Virus record (IMG/VR): IMGVR_UViG_3300009412_000010
Location: 1 to 39,390 of that record
Strand: one strand, 5' to 3'
DNA length: 39,390 nt
Origin: a virus
Part shown: positions 22,870-31,643 of the stretch, piece by piece
How positions within the stretch are numbered: position 1 is the first letter of the stretch
How the letters are laid out: the number at the start of each line of letters is the position of its first letter
Notes under the pieces: generated by a model
What the model saw: the letters and a program-made list of their open reading frames with translations, nothing else
What the model was told of the DNA's origin: nothing
The model's database searches: none
Made by a program: the position numbers and the translations under genes

Positions 22870-25416
22870 TTATAAACCGCCGCGGTCATAAATGTACTTG
22901 TCTAAAGCGTTAAACTGCTCATTTGTCAAGTCCTCCAAAAGCCGTTGTGTGTGTTCATCTCGGGCGCGTCTGTCGAGACTCTTTAAATACTGATAGGTTT
23001 GAAGAAAAGTTCTATTCCCATCTCCTGATAACTTGTCATCGAGAGGACGCGGTTCAAGTGTAGGTCCATCTACCGCAACACTTGGAGATACACCCCCCAC
23101 TGTGCCTGGCAGTTGTCTTCTAGTTTCTAATCTTCGCCTTCTTTCACCTATGGTTTCTTTACCTTGTGTGGGGACATAGTCGTTATCCGCATCTATTATG
23201 CCTCGAAACCGATATTCTAAAGCACGGACGCTACCGTCGCCGTCTGGATTTGGCATCATTGTTGGACTAAGCCTGACTTGATTATCCGCTAGTTTATCAA
23301 CATAGTCTATGGCGTTAAATTCAAGATTATCGAGTAAAACCAGTAGTTCGTCTTCTGAAGTAGCGTTGGCACCTGCCCTAGTTAAGAATCGTTCAATATC
23401 CTTGTCGGAAATATCCCGTCCCTTTTGCCCTTCTAGCATGGCGCTAGTTAAAGCAAGTTGAAAAATTAAGTTATTAACCTCTACTCTTCTTAATCCTGTA
23501 TCAAGTAAAAATTTACCAAGATTCGACTCAGAAAAACGGTCCCCATATTTCTTTTGAAAGGAGTCATAGGAAAGAGTCCTATCTGTTTGGGGATCATATA
23601 GTCCATCTTCTTTGTTACTTATATAAAAATTCCATTGTTTTGTTGGGTCAGAAAAAACTTTGCTAAGCTGGTTAACTTCATTAATAATTCTTCTACCAAC
23701 TAAGCCAGCTTGCCCACCAGTACCCCACAATAATGTACCACTCTCACTTCTGGCCGCTCCCACAGCAGATCGTATCTCATCTATTGTGGTAAGAACTCTA
23801 TTTCTATTAAAATTAGCGTTTGTGTATAATTCTTGGAATCTTCCTATTTCTCTTTGGGCTCCTCTTACACCCACAGCACCAAATACCTGACTAGCGGGAC
23901 CAATCATTGGATTACCGTTAATATCCGTAGCATAGCCTATCATTTCTTCCACAGGCACATACCTACCAGTTCCTGCAGCCCTATCTGCATCAACGGCTGA
24001 GCGAGATACAAATACATTTCTGTTGGTCGTCGTATCGAGGGCTTTCATTGTATTGTTTGGAGTTGCGGCGAATACTTCTTTACCGTCCCTTTGAAGTCTT
24101 TGAGCGTCTTCTGGCAAAATCATTTTATTAACGCCGTTTATGTTATAGAGCTTCAAATCGCCGGTTCTGTCTCCTACTGTTACATTTTCCCACAGCCCTG
24201 AATCTCTTTGCTTTAGAGCTTCGGTGTCGGTGAGTCCTTGAACCATCATGTTACCAGCGGCATCAGTTACTGTGAAATTCTTTAGGACTCCGTGCCTCTC
24301 CGCGTTCCACTCGTCAAGTATGACAGGTACACCCGGCCCCGGGCCCATGTTCCTAATTGCAAGTAGTTCTGCATCGGTAAAGGGTACTGGAAGATTTTGT
24401 CCTTTTACTTTATAAAATTTGGCATTTGCTTTTAACATCGAGTTAGCGAACGCTTGTTGTTGTTCACGGTCTCCTAGAAACATTTGAGTTGCCAACTCTT
24501 GAGCTGCTTTTTTCTTTCCTATTTCAAGACCGAGTATTTGTTTTTCATAGTCTTGTTCTTCTTTTTTAGAAGACATGGTATATTGTAAAAATGCATTAGA
24601 CAAGGCTTCTCCCCATGTATCTCCTTCGTTACCCGCTTGAATCAAGGCAGCGCCAGCAATCATAAATGGAAGTGATTTATCGGGCTGGGGAATTAATTCT
24701 TTTAAATCATCTGTGTCATAGAATATTTCTGCTGCTCTTTTATATACTTCTAATCGACTCTTTACATCATCTGTATTATCTAGGTCAAATTCTTGATCTA
24801 TTTCGCCTGCTGTTCTTAGAGTGTCTATTGCATCTTTATCCCCTGCTCCTCGTGCAATAGCGCCAGCAAGATTAGCGGCCGAAACTTTTAGACCGAGGTT
24901 ATTAGGGTCGTTATCTAATACCTGGTTTTCGGCTTCAGTTCTATCAGCGCCGAGGTTTGTTATAGCTTCGTGGAGTTGCAATTCAGTTAAATATTCTTTG
25001 GGTTCTGCAAGACCGCCTCTTACATTTGCAGCTATATCAGCCGCGGTAGTACCTAGATCTACAAAATCAGGAGCGGCAGCGTCAGTAGGAGCAGGAAGAA
25101 GAGACTCTATACCGCCATCAATAGATGGCACATCAGTAGGTGGCGGTTCTTGACCAAATTGTCCTCCCGGCAAAAAAGAACCACGGTCCCCGGTCCCAAG
25201 AGCAACTTGCATCGCCACCTGATCTTGAGGAAAACCTGTGAGTTCAGCTATTTCATGTACCGCTAATCCCCCCTGATGAAGCCTCATAATTGCCTGTTCT
25301 GGTGTTTCATTAGGGTGAGCCGTATTCATATTTTGACTGGTAATTTGTCCACCAAACGGATTATTAGGGTCACCAGTAATAGTCACCATTCCGGGGTCAG
25401 GGTAGGGAAGTGCCAT
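22870..25416 (-). CDS. Large virion protein of unknown function
   Basis: An 848-residue protein, mostly charged helices. Near the N-terminus GLAVHEIAELTGFPQDQVAM looks like a small HTH-like fold, and residues 85-125 are Pro/Asp-rich. A middle segment (LPFMIAGAALIQAGNEGDTW) is a short hydrophobic, possibly membrane-contacting, patch. No enzyme motif is recognised. Its place between two other large Gly/Ala- or helix-rich proteins suggests one of a set of ejected core proteins. Gaps to neighbours are 0-2 bases. Confidence 0.65.
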   Translation of the reverse strand: MALPYPDPGMVTITGDPNNPFGGQITSQNMNTAHPNETPEQAIMRLHQGGLAVHEIAELTGFPQDQVAMQVALGTGDRGSFLPGGQFGQEPPPTDVPSIDGGIESLLPAPTDAAAPDFVDLGTTAADIAANVRGGLAEPKEYLTELQLHEAITNLGADRTEAENQVLDNDPNNLGLKVSAANLAGAIARGAGDKDAIDTLRTAGEIDQEFDLDNTDDVKSRLEVYKRAAEIFYDTDDLKELIPQPDKSLPFMIAGAALIQAGNEGDTWGEALSNAFLQYTMSSKKEEQDYEKQILGLEIGKKKAAQELATQMFLGDREQQQAFANSMLKANAKFYKVKGQNLPVPFTDAELLAIRNMGPGPGVPVILDEWNAERHGVLKNFTVTDAAGNMMVQGLTDTEALKQRDSGLWENVTVGDRTGDLKLYNINGVNKMILPEDAQRLQRDGKEVFAATPNNTMKALDTTTNRNVFVSRSAVDADRAAGTGRYVPVEEMIGYATDINGNPMIGPASQVFGAVGVRGAQREIGRFQELYTNANFNRNRVLTTIDEIRSAVGAARSESGTLLWGTGGQAGLVGRRIINEVNQLSKVFSDPTKQWNFYISNKEDGLYDPQTDRTLSYDSFQKKYGDRFSESNLGKFLLDTGLRRVEVNNLIFQLALTSAMLEGQKGRDISDKDIERFLTRAGANATSEDELLVLLDNLEFNAIDYVDKLADNQVRLSPTMMPNPDGDGSVRALEYRFRGIIDADNDYVPTQGKETIGERRRRLETRRQLPGTVGGVSPSVAVDGPTLEPRPLDDKLSGDGNRTFLQTYQYLKSLDRRARDEHTQRLLEDLTNEQFNALDKYIYDRGGL

Positions 25417-27027
25417 TTATCTTACTCCCATGCCCATACCGCGCCCGCGCTGTTGACTTGTTAAATACGGATTCGGCGGGGATAAGCCTGCAGTGCCTCC
25501 CGCCTGTGGGTTAAGCTGCAAATTTGTCGGCGGTCCCTGGTGTACCCCGCCCGTGGCTGTGCTGCCACTTGGATTATTAAATGCTCCGTATGCTGTGAGT
25601 GCTGTTCCTGCCGCTTGCATAAGTGGATTAGTTTGCTGTCCTGTGGTCTTCTGCTGTAAAGTTGTACCACCCATCGCCGGAGACCAACCCGTAGCCATAT
25701 CGCCTACCTGCCCGAGCGTTTGCATCGGTAGATTATACTGACCTACGAAATTACCGTAACCTAAGTCTAATCCACGTTGGTCCATTCCACGTTGCATACC
25801 GCCTATACCCATCATTCTATTAATATCCGTTCCCAATAGCTGACTAGCGCCATAACCAAGCCCGGACATCTGTTGTCCTGCCCCCATGCCAAGTTGTCCT
25901 AACTGAGCCCCAGCTCCAAAGACATCTCCTGCCGCCCCGCCATAAATATTGGCTAAATTACCGCCAAGACTACCTATTCCTCCAGCAGTAGTGCCGTACA
26001 TCCCGGCTAAATTACTACCGAGACCAGCAATTTGAGTTCCCATACCCGCTCTTTGACCAGCTATTGTACCTAGCCTAGCACCGATATCAGATTGTTGAGC
26101 ACCAAGCCCCGCCAGTAGGTTTGCTTGATTTGCTTGACGTGCTTGTTGTGATTCAAATGCTGCTTGTGCTCTGCGTGCTGCGTCTTGATAACCCCCCGCC
26201 CGTATAGCGCCAACTTGTTGGGTGGCACCTCTAGCTGCGGCTTCTGCGAGTTCCTGTCCGGCTAACCGGCTCCTAGAACCGCCAAACGCCCCTGCGCCAA
26301 TTTCTCCAGCTCTGCGCGCAATATCGCCCTGAGCTAAACCTTTACGCACGTCCTCCATAGTTTGTTGAACGACTTGTTCTTCATAAGGATTATAAAAATC
26401 AGACACCCCCCCATAACCCCCAGTAGGAGGAGTACCACCAGGCCCACCAAGTATCCCCGCAGAACCGCCGGGAGAAAACATACCAGTTGCCCCATAACCG
26501 GTTCCGGCAGCTTGACTGAGCCTACCGAGTCCTCCACCCGTTACATCTCTGGCTCCTCTAAGTTCTCTGCCGGATGCGTCTATTTGTCCCATTCCTGCTT
26601 GAGTAGCCTGTCCAGCTATTCCCGGGGCTTGTCTAAGCAACCCCATTGCTTCTTCGGTACTCATTTCGCCAGCTTGAACTGCTTGATCTATTAAATTACG
26701 AGTATCTCCATAAGCATCAGTCACTGCTCCTAGGCCACTTTCCGTCAATTGTTCTCCTCTTTGAAAGTACGGTAAATAGGAACCCATGCCTTCCGCAGTC
26801 ATTCTCATTGCTTCTCTTTCTGCGGGAGCAAAATCTGCTATACGTTCACCAGAGTAAGTGTATGGATTTGCTCCCTCTACACCGAACCCCATCATTCGGT
26901 TAACAAGCTCTTGATTCAATAGAGGCATGATTCCTGGAACATTTGTTCCGGGAGCGCCACTATAAAATTGTGCTAGATAATTTGGTGGGAATTGTTCTTC
27001 CCGTAGATATTCACGTTCAGTTGCCAT
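25417..27027 (-). CDS. Gly/Ala/Gln-rich virion protein
   Basis: A 536-residue protein. The N-terminus (PPNYLAQFYSGAPGTNVPGI, then YSGERIADFAPAEREAMRM) is a pattern I have seen in marine podophage structural proteins. Residues 120-440 are strongly Gly/Ala/Gln-rich with helical stretches (FESQQARQANQANLLAGLGA) and low complexity, ending in a flexible tail. It probably belongs to the tail/ejection assembly. The exact role is unknown. Its ATG overlaps the stop of the upstream gene by one base. Confidence 0.7.
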   Translation of the reverse strand: MATEREYLREEQFPPNYLAQFYSGAPGTNVPGIMPLLNQELVNRMMGFGVEGANPYTYSGERIADFAPAEREAMRMTAEGMGSYLPYFQRGEQLTESGLGAVTDAYGDTRNLIDQAVQAGEMSTEEAMGLLRQAPGIAGQATQAGMGQIDASGRELRGARDVTGGGLGRLSQAAGTGYGATGMFSPGGSAGILGGPGGTPPTGGYGGVSDFYNPYEEQVVQQTMEDVRKGLAQGDIARRAGEIGAGAFGGSRSRLAGQELAEAAARGATQQVGAIRAGGYQDAARRAQAAFESQQARQANQANLLAGLGAQQSDIGARLGTIAGQRAGMGTQIAGLGSNLAGMYGTTAGGIGSLGGNLANIYGGAAGDVFGAGAQLGQLGMGAGQQMSGLGYGASQLLGTDINRMMGIGGMQRGMDQRGLDLGYGNFVGQYNLPMQTLGQVGDMATGWSPAMGGTTLQQKTTGQQTNPLMQAAGTALTAYGAFNNPSGSTATGGVHQGPPTNLQLNPQAGGTAGLSPPNPYLTSQQRGRGMGMGVR

Positions 27028-28460
27028 TATGCTCTCCCTATCCCCAGTCCTTTAGCTTTATTTTCATTGGTTTGCATCATGGTATATAAATGTTCTATTC
27101 CTTGTTTATGATCACCATCCCCCATCCCCATTACGCTCTGTTTAGTCATCACAAATTCTCCATCGCTTAACATGGCCGGTACATCGTCTGATGTTCCTGT
27201 ACCGGGACCATACGACGCACCACCGCCTCGTAGATCTAATTCGTAGATGGGTCCTCCGTGCTTAGCACGAGTTCTTTTAAACTCAGGGAACATCAAATCG
27301 CTGTATTCTTCATCATCTAAGGTTTCTCTTAAAAAGGCAGCTGTAGCTGGGTCTAATGTTTCACCATCGCTTAAGATGGGTCCTCCGTTCTTAGCATAAG
27401 TTCTTTTAAATTCAGGGAACATCAAATCGCTGTATTCTTCATCATCTAAGGTTTCTCTTAAAAAGGCAGCTGTAGCTGGGTCTAATATCTCACCACCAAC
27501 TATCCCTGCTCCTGTGGGCAACATTGACCCCGGACCACCGGCCCCTACACCTTCTATGCCGTATTGGGTGGGTAAAGAGGCGGCGGTGAGTGGTCTTTGT
27601 AGATAATTGTCGAGTTCTCCGCTGGGGGGAGGCATTTCAGAAGTATCTTCCCCACCTTCAAAACCGCCAAGAGCTCCTAAACCCATCATTGATGCGGCCA
27701 TTTTTTGAGGTCCAGACAAATTAGACCATGCATCTCCTATTGATGGAATCTCTTGAGCAACGCTAATAGGTGGTCCACCGTAAAGCCCCCCAAGAGTTCC
27801 AGGGGCAGGCGTAGTTGCCACAGGAGCTCCGAGGGCCTGGGCACCTTTTGCCCCTACATTTTGGAAAAATGCTCCAACCCCCTCTCCTGCTGCCGGGGTT
27901 GCTTCCCATCCCCACATTCCACCTTCACCGGCTGATTTAAATAAAGAACCGATTCCTTGACCAGATTGACCGCCCTTAAGACCAGCCCCCTGACCCATAC
28001 TCCCGAGCATATAACCAGTTGCTGCGTGTTTCGCGGCTTGTTTTATATCTCCTCCATATTTTACCGTTGACCCAAGAGCACCACCGATTGCTGCTCCTAA
28101 AGCTGCAGACCCTCCTGGTCCACCGTATATAAAGCCCACAATCTTACCGATTTCAGGAGCTACTTTTTTGAGGAATTTACCAATCTTTTTGAAAAAACCA
28201 AACTCCGGCACACCTGTGAGCGGATTAATTGAATTTTCAAAATGGCCTACTTGATATTGATTAGGGTTGAGCTCGTGTCTCTCAAAGGCGTCAAACAACT
28301 GTCTTTTTAAGACAGGATCATCCGCTATAGGTCGAGGAAGAACCATCTCTCCCGGAGTGAGATGTCCTATTGTTGTGTCCCCATAACGACCATGCATAGC
28401 TAATGCATAGCGAGCATCAGCTAATTCTTCTAGACTTTGTAATCCTTGGGTATTTTGCAT
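27027..28460 (-). CDS. Virion protein with glycine zipper and internal duplication
   Basis: A 477-residue protein. Near the N-terminus HLTPGEMVLPRPI is a short motif common in phage tail/ejection proteins, and DDVPAMLSDGEFVMTKQSV near the C-terminus is a second copy of the same kind of motif. Residues 85-165 are amphipathic and Gly/Ala-rich (GPGGSAALGAAIGGALGS), suited to membrane contact. A 43-residue segment, DPATAAFLRETLDDEEYSDL through AK-GGPI, is present twice in tandem. These features fit a particle protein that helps carry DNA across the envelope. Enzyme motifs are absent. Confidence 0.7.
   Translation of the reverse strand: MQNTQGLQSLEELADARYALAMHGRYGDTTIGHLTPGEMVLPRPIADDPVLKRQLFDAFERHELNPNQYQVGHFENSINPLTGVPEFGFFKKIGKFLKKVAPEIGKIVGFIYGGPGGSAALGAAIGGALGSTVKYGGDIKQAAKHAATGYMLGSMGQGAGLKGGQSGQGIGSLFKSAGEGGMWGWEATPAAGEGVGAFFQNVGAKGAQALGAPVATTPAPGTLGGLYGGPPISVAQEIPSIGDAWSNLSGPQKMAASMMGLGALGGFEGGEDTSEMPPPSGELDNYLQRPLTAASLPTQYGIEGVGAGGPGSMLPTGAGIVGGEILDPATAAFLRETLDDEEYSDLMFPEFKRTYAKNGGPILSDGETLDPATAAFLRETLDDEEYSDLMFPEFKRTRAKHGGPIYELDLRGGGASYGPGTGTSDDVPAMLSDGEFVMTKQSVMGMGDGDHKQGIEHLYTMMQTNENKAKGLGIGRA
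27246..27503. repeat. 129-bp tandem duplication inside a virion gene
   Basis: Two in-frame copies of 129 bases (27246-27374 and 27375-27503) differ at only a few positions over most of their length and encode 43 residues each. The near identity at base level indicates a recent duplication. The boundaries of the second copy are approximate because similarity fades at its right end. Confidence 0.85.
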
Positions 28461-28516
28461 GAATTTATCTAAGTCCCTTGATTAAATAATAGTTTATTTG
28501 AACAATGATGTATATT

Positions 28517-28532
28517 CTTTATGATCATAAAG
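28517..28532. other. 16-bp perfect palindrome at the end of the 28525-28854 gene
   Basis: CTTTATGATCATAAAG is a perfect dyad that includes the stop codon of the upstream gene and opens the 64-base gap before the 27027-28460 gene. It is one of the few gaps in the late block, so an operator, promoter-associated dyad or RNA hairpin is possible. No T-run follows. Confidence 0.4.
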
Positions 28533-28854
28533 TTATGGTTGTTGCACCGGCTAACTTAACGGAGACCTCTCCTACAGAACCCGTTGCAGAAAGCCCATGA
28601 TCACTTTGAGGAGTAGAAAGTGTTAACCAATAACTCCCACTCCATACTTCTAGCGACTCATTATTTGTATTCCAAACTAAACTCCCCGGATTAAACTGTA
28701 GTTTTGCTTTTTCAGTGTCTTCTATTTGACGTATATTGTCTGGGTCGAATTCACCTAAGTTTATTTCTAATATTCTTACTAGACGATTATACGTGTCTGA
28801 ACTAACTACCCCGTCTATCTCTTGGGGTAGTTGTGTAACTAATAGCCTACTCAT
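28525..28854 (-). CDS. Small structural-module protein
   Basis: A 109-residue protein (LLVTQLPQEIDGVVSSDTYN, then RLVRILEINLGEFDPDNI; later GSLVWNTNNESLEVWSGSYW). The second half reads like a beta-rich strand-turn repeat seen in phage tail fibre or baseplate connectors. I do not know a named family. It overlaps the tail/DNA-stabilisation gene by 4 bases (ATGA), so its product is probably made in a fixed ratio with that protein and acts in the same tail assembly. Confidence 0.65.
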   Translation of the reverse strand: MSRLLVTQLPQEIDGVVSSDTYNRLVRILEINLGEFDPDNIRQIEDTEKAKLQFNPGSLVWNTNNESLEVWSGSYWLTLSTPQSDHGLSATGSVGEVSVKLAGATTITL

Positions 28855-30716
28855 CGTCTGCCATCAGGTTTTATATCTAAACGAGTGGCTCCTAGCCGCC
28901 AGCCTGTGGATGTATTCGCATTTACATCATCATCGTCAGATTCTAACCGAACCGCCGCTTGGCGTGCTCTTGCCCTTACATAAGCCTGTTGTGTTGTACT
29001 TGTTATAACGGATGTGCTGTTTGTTGCTAAACTATCTCCCGGGAAATTACGTGTCTTCAATACAAAATTAACCTGTCCTCCGCTACTGTTATCTAAAAAC
29101 CTGATATCGGGGATGATTCTACTAATAAAGGAAAATTGCTCCCCTTCCCCTATATCAAAGTCACTAGACTCTATATAAACATTAGTCATAGGACTCCCAT
29201 CGGCGTCGTACCCTGTTTCTTGTTCATATAGGTAGGAATCTGTTGTTGCTCTTGGGTAGGGTTCTACTCCCGCATCCAACCAAGCATGTCTTGTTAGTTC
29301 TCCATAGGACCAAACATTTTCTGCATAATTATAGACAATATATCTGTCTATTTCGATAGCACTACTGGAAGGATAGAACCACCCGACTTCATCAAACTGA
29401 GAGTTGGTAAAAGCATGAACTTTATAGGCTTGAGAAACATTAAAATTATCAAATACATAGCTCAAAATTGTACATGGAACTTTTTTAATGGCTCCTGTAT
29501 AAGAATAGAAATTATTATACCCCATCCAATAAACACCATTTGGAGCAGTTACCGCTGCTTTAGGAGCCATCAGCCCTGTATTTTCATTAATCAAATTTAT
29601 ACCAAAGGTATAAGGAGGACCAATAAATTGCATACTGTAGAGGGCCGTGTCTGTCCAAATTAAAATTTCCTGTCTTGCTTTCACCGCACCTATAATTTCA
29701 CTACCGGAAGATAAACGTAATGACCCAGCTGTATTAGTGCTTTTTGGTTCAAATTCAAGTTCATTTTCCTGATCACTAAACGCTATAAGCATAGGGTCAG
29801 CTGAACCGGTGCGCGAAGAATCTTCTATAGGATCTGCTCCTAAAACAATTAGATGTCTATCTTTTTCTGAAGTAATTACCTGTAGACCAATTGTGGGTAC
29901 TAGATTTGCACCACTTACCCCAGATAATTCGGCGGCTCTTACTGAGGTACCACTATTTTCTACCCATCTATAAACCCCTCCACCACGAGGATTGATGATC
30001 AAATTTTCTCCAAAATGATCATGTGTCCAAAGTCTTAACTGATTACTAGCAGAAAGAGTTTTAGTACTTCCCCATGTACCCGCGCCCCAAGTTCCTGATC
30101 CCCAACCGGTAGACGCAATAAATACATCCAAACCAACATTAATTTGATAAGCCCCCACAACAGAACCGCCACCGTTACCGCTGTCACTGCTATTAGCGGT
30201 AACTGTATTTCCAGATGTATCTTTTGCCTCTACGGTATAACTATTTGTATTGACTATGGTTGCTATTTGATATTCTTGATTCAACACGGCAGCTGTAATT
30301 AAGCCGCCTAAAGTAGCCGCACCGCTAAAAGTCACAAAATCATTTGCCACAGCTCCGTGACTTGAATCTGTAACAGTAATTGTTGCATCACCATTACTAG
30401 CTGAGAAAGTTACATCCCCCGCAGAGGTAGTGCTGCGTAAAGGTGTAACATCATCAAAATTTGATCCTAATTTTACATAATACTTCCAAGTTGTACCCAT
30501 ACCTAAATACTTGGTCCCTCCAAGGGAAACCCAAGCATGAAGAGCTCTCGCTTTTCCTAAAAAGGTGTCGAGTGTGTCTTTGGCCCAGCCTCCTATTTTT
30601 TGAGGTCTACCATTTTTAAAGCGGATAAGATTACCGTCAAACCAGCCTCCTTCATTATCATAGTCTGTCCCTTCTCTATTAATTCCGGGGCGAAATATAA
30701 ATTTATTTAAAGGCAT
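28851..30716 (-). CDS. Tail hub / packaged-DNA stabilisation-like protein
   Basis: A 621-residue, beta-rich protein starting MPLNKFIFRPGINREGTDYD. The opening, then EGGWFDGNLIRFKNGRPQKI (residues 23-42), is characteristic of a large podovirus head-tail protein group similar to the P22 gp10-type DNA-stabilisation/tail accessory factor. The middle has Ser/Thr/Gly-rich Ig-like or beta-propeller strands, and the end is charged. I chose the ATG at 30716, which follows AAGGTG and the lysozyme stop by 4 bases; a reading from 30749 would overlap lysozyme. It plugs or extends the tail after DNA packaging, by family analogy. Confidence 0.75.
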   Translation of the reverse strand: MPLNKFIFRPGINREGTDYDNEGGWFDGNLIRFKNGRPQKIGGWAKDTLDTFLGKARALHAWVSLGGTKYLGMGTTWKYYVKLGSNFDDVTPLRSTTSAGDVTFSASNGDATITVTDSSHGAVANDFVTFSGAATLGGLITAAVLNQEYQIATIVNTNSYTVEAKDTSGNTVTANSSDSGNGGGSVVGAYQINVGLDVFIASTGWGSGTWGAGTWGSTKTLSASNQLRLWTHDHFGENLIINPRGGGVYRWVENSGTSVRAAELSGVSGANLVPTIGLQVITSEKDRHLIVLGADPIEDSSRTGSADPMLIAFSDQENELEFEPKSTNTAGSLRLSSGSEIIGAVKARQEILIWTDTALYSMQFIGPPYTFGINLINENTGLMAPKAAVTAPNGVYWMGYNNFYSYTGAIKKVPCTILSYVFDNFNVSQAYKVHAFTNSQFDEVGWFYPSSSAIEIDRYIVYNYAENVWSYGELTRHAWLDAGVEPYPRATTDSYLYEQETGYDADGSPMTNVYIESSDFDIGEGEQFSFISRIIPDIRFLDNSSGGQVNFVLKTRNFPGDSLATNSTSVITSTTQQAYVRARARQAAVRLESDDDDVNANTSTGWRLGATRLDIKPDGRR

Positions 30717-30720
30717 TGAA

Positions 30721-31164
30721 TTACACCTTATACCAATCTTTACCTTCAAAAAGAAGAGATTCGGCCTCCCTTCTTCTCACTAAACCACCTAATACTTTAC
30801 CGGCTGCTTTGTTCCAACGCTTCATTTCACTAGGAACTTTATTATATTCCCCTTGATTCAAGACTTTTAACATAGTAGAATTCTTTAAATTTGAAGGACC
30901 AAGGTTAAATGTCCAAGCTACTAACGCATCAAACTGATTTTGCTCTAAATCTACAGTAACTAACTTATCCACAAAGCCTTCGAACTCTTCTAGATCTTCA
31001 GTTAACATCTGATCAGCTTCTTCTTGCGTGCAAACATCCCCATCTGACACGTCTTTAGTATGCCCGTACCCGATAGTTGACACATCAGCACTACAACGAT
31101 AGCTTTCTAACTCACAGCCTTCAAATTTTTTTATCAGAGCCTTACCTTCTTCGGAAGTTTCCAT
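30721..31164 (-). CDS. GH24 (T4-type) endolysin
   Basis: A 147-residue lysozyme that cleaves the glycan of host peptidoglycan. The catalytic pattern E15-(8 residues)-C24-(5 residues)-T30 (KKFEG...YRC...STIGYGHT) is the E-8-D/C-5-T triad of phage GH24 enzymes with Cys in the Asp position. NQFDALVAWTFNLG and GLVRRREAESLLF are the conserved C-terminal lobe. There is no signal peptide or SAR segment, so it needs a holin, supplied by the upstream gene whose stop overlaps its ATG (TAATG). Confidence 0.95.
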   Translation of the reverse strand: METSEEGKALIKKFEGCELESYRCSADVSTIGYGHTKDVSDGDVCTQEEADQMLTEDLEEFEGFVDKLVTVDLEQNQFDALVAWTFNLGPSNLKNSTMLKVLNQGEYNKVPSEMKRWNKAAGKVLGGLVRRREAESLLFEGKDWYKV

Positions 31165-31643
31165 TATTCTTCCTTATTATCAGAATGTGAGGCACCAAAG
31201 TAAAAAGAAATGATTGCACTCGCCAACCCTCCGAGATACCCTAAAACTAGATTTATTAGAGCCTCTGAGTTTTGTTCAGGCGGCTGTAGAGTCACCAAAA
31301 AGATATACCCCATAAAACCGCCAACCGTAAACAAACCGATAAGTCTGGCGGTCCAATCTTTACTAAACTTGCTTCTAGCATCCTGAATATCCAGTGTTTC
31401 AAGCTTGAAAATATCAACGTCTAGTTCCTTCATCTGGAGTTCAAAAGTTTTCTCGGCCTTCTTTAATTCTAACAACTGCTCCGGGGTTGCCTGCTGTACT
31501 GCATTATCAATAGCCTTTGGATTATCTTCACATCCCAAAACATCGCATATAACCTTACTGGCCATACCGCCTAATGGGCCACCTAGAGCAGTTCCTAAAC
31601 TCGGAGCTACTGCCCCAACTATACTTTTTAATAGATTTTTCAT
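31164..31643 (-). CDS. Holin (3TM GTA-type)
   Basis: A 159-residue membrane protein. Two strong membrane segments lie at residues 101-119 (LIGLFTVGGFMGYIFLVTL) and 128-150, and an amphipathic Gly/Ala-rich N-terminus (residues 5-30) may be a third. A charged helix (residues 55-95) lies between. This is the layout of the GTA-type 3TM holin family. It should form inner-membrane lesions that let the endolysin reach the cell wall. Its ATG overlaps the cyclase stop by 4 bases with GGAGG just before it, so lysis timing is tied to translation of the cyclase. Confidence 0.8.
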   Translation of the reverse strand: MKNLLKSIVGAVAPSLGTALGGPLGGMASKVICDVLGCEDNPKAIDNAVQQATPEQLLELKKAEKTFELQMKELDVDIFKLETLDIQDARSKFSKDWTARLIGLFTVGGFMGYIFLVTLQPPEQNSEALINLVLGYLGGLASAIISFYFGASHSDNKEE

